DNA from: Pigmentiphaga kullae
GTDB taxonomy: Bacteria; Pseudomonadota; Gammaproteobacteria; Burkholderiales; Burkholderiaceae_B
DNA: 64,000 bases
Assembly (NCBI RefSeq): GCF_004216695.1
Contig: NZ_SGXC01000003.1
Location: forward strand, 992,001 to 1,056,000
Reading direction: 5' to 3'
Shown: positions 61,142 to 64,000 of the stretch, one piece after another
Position numbering within the stretch: position 1 is the stretch's first letter
Layout of the letters: the number at the start of each line of letters is the position of its first letter
The notes under the pieces: model-generated
The model's database searches: none
What the model was told of the DNA's origin: nothing
The model's input: the letters and a program-made list of their open reading frames with translations, nothing else
Position numbers and translations under genes: made by a program

Positions 61142-61864
61142 TCACTTCGCGTCGTGGAAGATCAGGCCCACGGTATGGCGGTGGCCGCTTCGGATGCGAC
61201 TGACGCCATGCCGCATGGCCACCTTGCGGGTGCCGCGCCGACCCATTGCCGGTCGCTGGTTGACGGTGAACACCACCGCGTCGCCCTTGCGCAGCGCGAC
61301 GACATCCGCGCGGTGGCCCTTGTTCGACAGCTCCGTCATGATGAACTCGCCGCCGGTGAAGTCCCTGCCGGGTTCCGACAGCAGGATGGCAACCTGCAAA
61401 GGAAAGACATGATCGCCGTAGAGATCCTGGTGCAGGCAGTTGTAGTCGCCCTCGCCGTACTGGAGGATCAGCGGCGTCGGCCGGGTCTGGCCGGCCTCAT
61501 GGCACCGGCGCAGATAGGCGTCCAGGTCATGAGGGTACTGCGCGCCGATCTTCAGCTGTCGATTCCAACGATTGGCGATCGGCGCCAGCCGGGGATACAG
61601 CGCGTGGCGCAACTGGTCGAGCAGCGGTGGCAAGGGGTAGGCGAAGTATTTGTACTCGCCTCGCCCGAAGCCGTGGCGAGCCATGACGATCCGCGCGCGA
61701 TAGCCGTCTTCTCGCGCATAGAGCGCTGCGAGGCCATCGCATTGCCCCGCCGTCAGCAGGCTGGGCAGCACGGCATTCCCCTGTGCATCGAGCGACTGTT
61801 CGATGCCCGGCCAGTCGTACGTCTCGGGCGTCGTGGCAAGTCCCTGGCTTGCCACGGCGTTCAT
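61142..61864 (-). CDS. 2OG-Fe(II) oxygenase (Oxygenase-NA / DUF2086-like)
   Basis: The product is 240 residues, starting in an ATGA overlap with the alkyltransferase stop. The jelly-roll iron site is intact: HQD in DYNCLHQDLYGDHVFPLQ (about 143-160), a distal histidine in the SRIRSGHRHTVGLIFHDA region (about 220-238), and an arginine for 2-oxoglutarate. I recognise the family as the Pfam group called Oxygenase-NA, which is associated with repair of alkylated DNA, on the basis of its pattern and its placement next to an Ada-type methyltransferase. It likely acts with that protein in damage repair. Confidence 0.88.
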   Translation of the reverse strand: MNAVASQGLATTPETYDWPGIEQSLDAQGNAVLPSLLTAGQCDGLAALYAREDGYRARIVMARHGFGRGEYKYFAYPLPPLLDQLRHALYPRLAPIANRWNRQLKIGAQYPHDLDAYLRRCHEAGQTRPTPLILQYGEGDYNCLHQDLYGDHVFPLQVAILLSEPGRDFTGGEFIMTELSNKGHRADVVALRKGDAVVFTVNQRPAMGRRGTRKVAMRHGVSRIRSGHRHTVGLIFHDAK

Positions 61865-62442
61865 GCCGCGAACCCCGCAGCCACCTTGCCGGCTTCCTTG
61901 GTCAGCAGCGTGCGCTTGCGCTCGACGCCCCAGCGATAGCCGGAGATCGAGCCATCCCTGCGCACCACGCGATGACAGGGAATGGCGATGGCCAGGACGT
62001 TGGCCGCGCAGGCACCCGCTACGGCACGGACGGCTTCCGGTACGCCGAGATCACGCGCGACATCGCTGTAGCTGCGGATCTTGCCTGCGGGGATGCCGCA
62101 CAATACCTGCCAGACCTTCTGCTGGAACGCGGTGCCGCCGATGTCGAGATTGATAACGCCCTGGGACGCGTCTTGGTCGATGAAACCAATGATTTGTCCA
62201 AGCTCGTGTCGTAGAGAAGCCTGATCAGGCTGCAACTCGATATTCGGAAAGGCAGCCGTGAGCTGGTCGCTCAATGCCCGCGCCTCCTCGCCAAGGAAGA
62301 TGGCGCAGATGCCGCGCCGGCTCCGGGCGACAAGCACTTCGCCCAGCGCCGCTTGACCGACGGCGAAGCGAATAGGGCCTTCCACCTGGCTGCCGGGGGC
62401 GCGAAAGTCGTACTTGAACATGGAAACGGAACGGGTCTTCAT
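61861..62442 (-). CDS. Methylated-DNA--protein-cysteine methyltransferase (Ada C-terminal type)
   Basis: About 193 residues from ATG 62442, with GAGGAA eight bases upstream. The catalytic cysteine is in IPCHRVVRRDGSISGYRWG (about 160), preceded by GTAFQQKVWQVLCGIPAGKIRSYSDVARDLGVPEAVRAVAGACAAN, which contains the helix-turn-helix and Arg finger. This pattern (AVRAVAGACAAN...IPCHRV) is that of the Ada C-terminal domain. The N-terminal Ada sensor is absent. It repairs O6-alkylguanine by self-inactivating transfer of the alkyl group to cysteine. It is the first gene of a likely operon with the two 2OG-Fe(II) oxygenases. Confidence 0.93.
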   Translation of the reverse strand: MKTRSVSMFKYDFRAPGSQVEGPIRFAVGQAALGEVLVARSRRGICAIFLGEEARALSDQLTAAFPNIELQPDQASLRHELGQIIGFIDQDASQGVINLDIGGTAFQQKVWQVLCGIPAGKIRSYSDVARDLGVPEAVRAVAGACAANVLAIAIPCHRVVRRDGSISGYRWGVERKRTLLTKEAGKVAAGFAA

Positions 62443-62603
62443 GGCAATGTTCCTCTGTGGTGACAAGGTGGGATCAGTCTAGGCGTCCATTCCCTTCTTG
62501 AAACTCCGCTCTTTGCGGTTGAATTCTTTTTCCCGCCTCGCCATTCAAGAAGTCGCATCTTGCCGTCGATCGCCCTTGGCACCGTGGTGCCGGTGAAGGG
62601 CCT

Positions 62604-64000
62604 CTACGCGGCCAGCCCCAGCCCCAGCCCCTTCGCCACGCCTTCCCCATACCGCGGATCCGCCTTGGCGAAATGCGCGATCTGGCGTTCCTGGATCTCG
62701 CGCGGCACCGTCTTCATCGCGTTGACGATGTTCTCGATCAACAGGGCCTGCTGGTCGGCGGTCATGAGACGGAACAGGTCGCCGGCCTGGGTGGTGTCGT
62801 CATTGCCGGCGCGGTGGTCGTGGCGGTCGGCATCGCCCGACAGCGGCAGCGGCGGTTCGCGGTGCGCCGCGTCCTGGCGGGGCGCGCCGGCCACGCTGTT
62901 GGGCTCGTAGTTGGCCGCGCCGCCGAAGTTGCCATCGAAGCGCATGGCGCCGTCGCGCTGGTAGGTCCGCACGGGCGCGTGGGGCCGGTTGACCGGCAGG
63001 GCCTGGTAGTTCGTGCCGACGCGGTACAGGTGGGCGTCATGGTAGGCGAACAGGCGGGCCTGCAACATCTTGTCGGGGCTGAAGCCCAGTCCGCGCACGA
63101 TGGCCGATGGCGAGAACGCGGCTTGTTCAACCTCGGCGAAATAGTTTTCCGGGTTGCGGTTCAGCGTGATGACGCCCACTTCGATCAGCGGGAAGTCCGC
63201 GTGGGGCCAGACCTTGGTCAGGTCGAAGGGATCGTAGGGCGTGGCGTGCGCCTGTTCGTCGGTCATGACCTGGATGCAGAAGCGCCACTTGGGATAGTCG
63301 CCGCGCTCGATCGCCTCGAACAGGTCGCGCTGGGCGTAGTCCGGGTCCTCGCCGGCAAGCCGGGCGGCGTCGCGCGGGTGCAGGTTGCGGATGCCCTGCA
63401 GGCTGAGCACGTGGTACTTGACCCAGACGCGCCGACCCTGGGCGTCGATCATGCTGAACGTGTGGCTGCCGAATCCGTGCATGGCGCGGTAGCCGTCGGG
63501 CGTGCCGCGGTCGGAGAACAGCGTGGTGACCTGGTGCAGCGATTCGGGCGACAGCGACCAGAAGTCCCACATCGCGGTGGGGTTCTTCATGTTGGTGCGC
63601 GGGTCGCGCTTCTGGGTATGGATGAAGTCGGGGAATTTGATGCCGTCGCGGATGAAGAAGACCGGCGTGTTGTTGCCCACCAGGTCCCAGTTGCCTTCGT
63701 TGGTATAGAACTTGATGGCGAAGCCGCGCGGGTCGCGTTCGGTATCGGCGGAGCCTTTCTCGCCGCCCACGGTGGAGAAGCGGATGAAGACGTCGGTCTT
63801 GCGACCCACCTGGGCGAACAGGTCGGCGCTGGTGTAGCGGGTGATGTCGTTGGTCACCTCGAACACGCCATAGGCGCCCGAGCCCTTGGCATGCACCACG
63901 CGCTCGGGAATGCGTTCGCGGTTGAAGTGCTGCAGCTTCTCGACCAGGTGGAAGTCCTCGATCAGCACGGGGCCGCGCGCACCGGCGGTTTTCGAGTTCT
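62604..64000 (-). CDS. Monofunctional haem catalase, 5' end missing
   Basis: 465 residues are visible; the frame is still open at base 64000, so the start lies outside (sequence at the edge reads [22 protein letters not shown]). The catalytic histidine is in [16 protein letters not shown], the asparagine in the [27 protein letters not shown] region, and the proximal haem tyrosine in [53 protein letters not shown] is the typical NADPH/haem-pocket segment. The C-terminus is short, as in small-subunit (clade 3) catalases. It decomposes hydrogen peroxide in the cytoplasm. It lies upstream of and on the same strand as the Ada-type operon, but with a 161-base gap. Confidence 0.97.
   Translation of the reverse strand, partial: NSKTAGARGPVLIEDFHLVEKLQHFNRERIPERVVHAKGSGAYGVFEVTNDITRYTSADLFAQVGRKTDVFIRFSTVGGEKGSADTERDPRGFAIKFYTNEGNWDLVGNNTPVFFIRDGIKFPDFIHTQKRDPRTNMKNPTAMWDFWSLSPESLHQVTTLFSDRGTPDGYRAMHGFGSHTFSMIDAQGRRVWVKYHVLSLQGIRNLHPRDAARLAGEDPDYAQRDLFEAIERGDYPKWRFCIQVMTDEQAHATPYDPFDLTKVWPHADFPLIEVGVITLNRNPENYFAEVEQAAFSPSAIVRGLGFSPDKMLQARLFAYHDAHLYRVGTNYQALPVNRPHAPVRTYQRDGAMRFDGNFGGAANYEPNSVAGAPRQDAAHREPPLPLSGDADRHDHRAGNDDTTQAGDLFRLMTADQQALLIENIVNAMKTVPREIQERQIAHFAKADPRYGEGVAKGLGLGLAA

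Noticed and set aside
62578-62591. GGCACC-GT-GGTGCC palindrome just after the catalase stop as a terminator
   Set aside because: The loop is only two bases (at best a 5-bp stem with four) and no T tract follows in the direction of catalase transcription.

Overview
The window is high-GC DNA, tightly packed, with GTG and TTG starts, many LysR and IclR regulators, five Bug/TctC-type solute-binding proteins, a rpsO-pnp pair and a giant two-partner-secretion adhesin. This combination points to a betaproteobacterium of the Alcaligenaceae (Bordetella/Achromobacter-like). That assignment is inferred from gene content; no marker was compared against a database.

Region 1 (1-22838) is a secretion and envelope locus. 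It starts inside a more than 13 kb filamentous-haemagglutinin-like exoprotein gene, followed by a strong terminator, a small convergent secreted protein, and the FhaC/ShlB-type transporter. One strand then continues with an ExbB/TolQ-type protein carrying a large periplasmic extension, ExbD, a TonB-like protein, a putative porin, a coiled-coil exported protein, a parvulin-type isomerase, a YbjN-like protein and a small charged protein. A complete Ton-type motor, porin and chaperone next to a TPS pair is the most interesting arrangement here.

Region 2 (22839-48771) is an accessory catabolic region. It holds two tannase/feruloyl-esterase-family lipoproteins, a third serine hydrolase translationally coupled to one of them, a pirin/isochorismatase-family pair beside a divergent LysR gene, and several small operons. 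These combine Bug proteins with a class II aldolase, an SMP-30 lactonase, a 6-oxocamphor-hydrolase-like crotonase, a FAH-family hydrolase and IclR/LysR regulators. Two different palindrome pairs look like operators for the two IclR genes: TTCG-N5-CGAA twice before the SMP-30 gene, and TTCCGTG-N-CACGGAA on both sides of the second iclR gene. An MFS transporter with a divergent LysR gene, an OmlA-like lipoprotein and a branched-chain-amino-acid-type binding protein complete it.

Region 3 (48772-64000) contains core genes mixed with accessory ones: rpsO with a structured leader, pnp, a hairpin-rich spacer, a higBA toxin-antitoxin pair whose operator sits inside its own promoter, a LysR gene, a Sel1-like protein, an ABC importer of the nucleoside/BMP type without a binding protein in view, a penicillin-acylase-family hydrolase, an operon of an Ada-type alkyltransferase and two paralogous 2OG-Fe(II) oxygenases, and the start-truncated end of a catalase gene running off the right edge.
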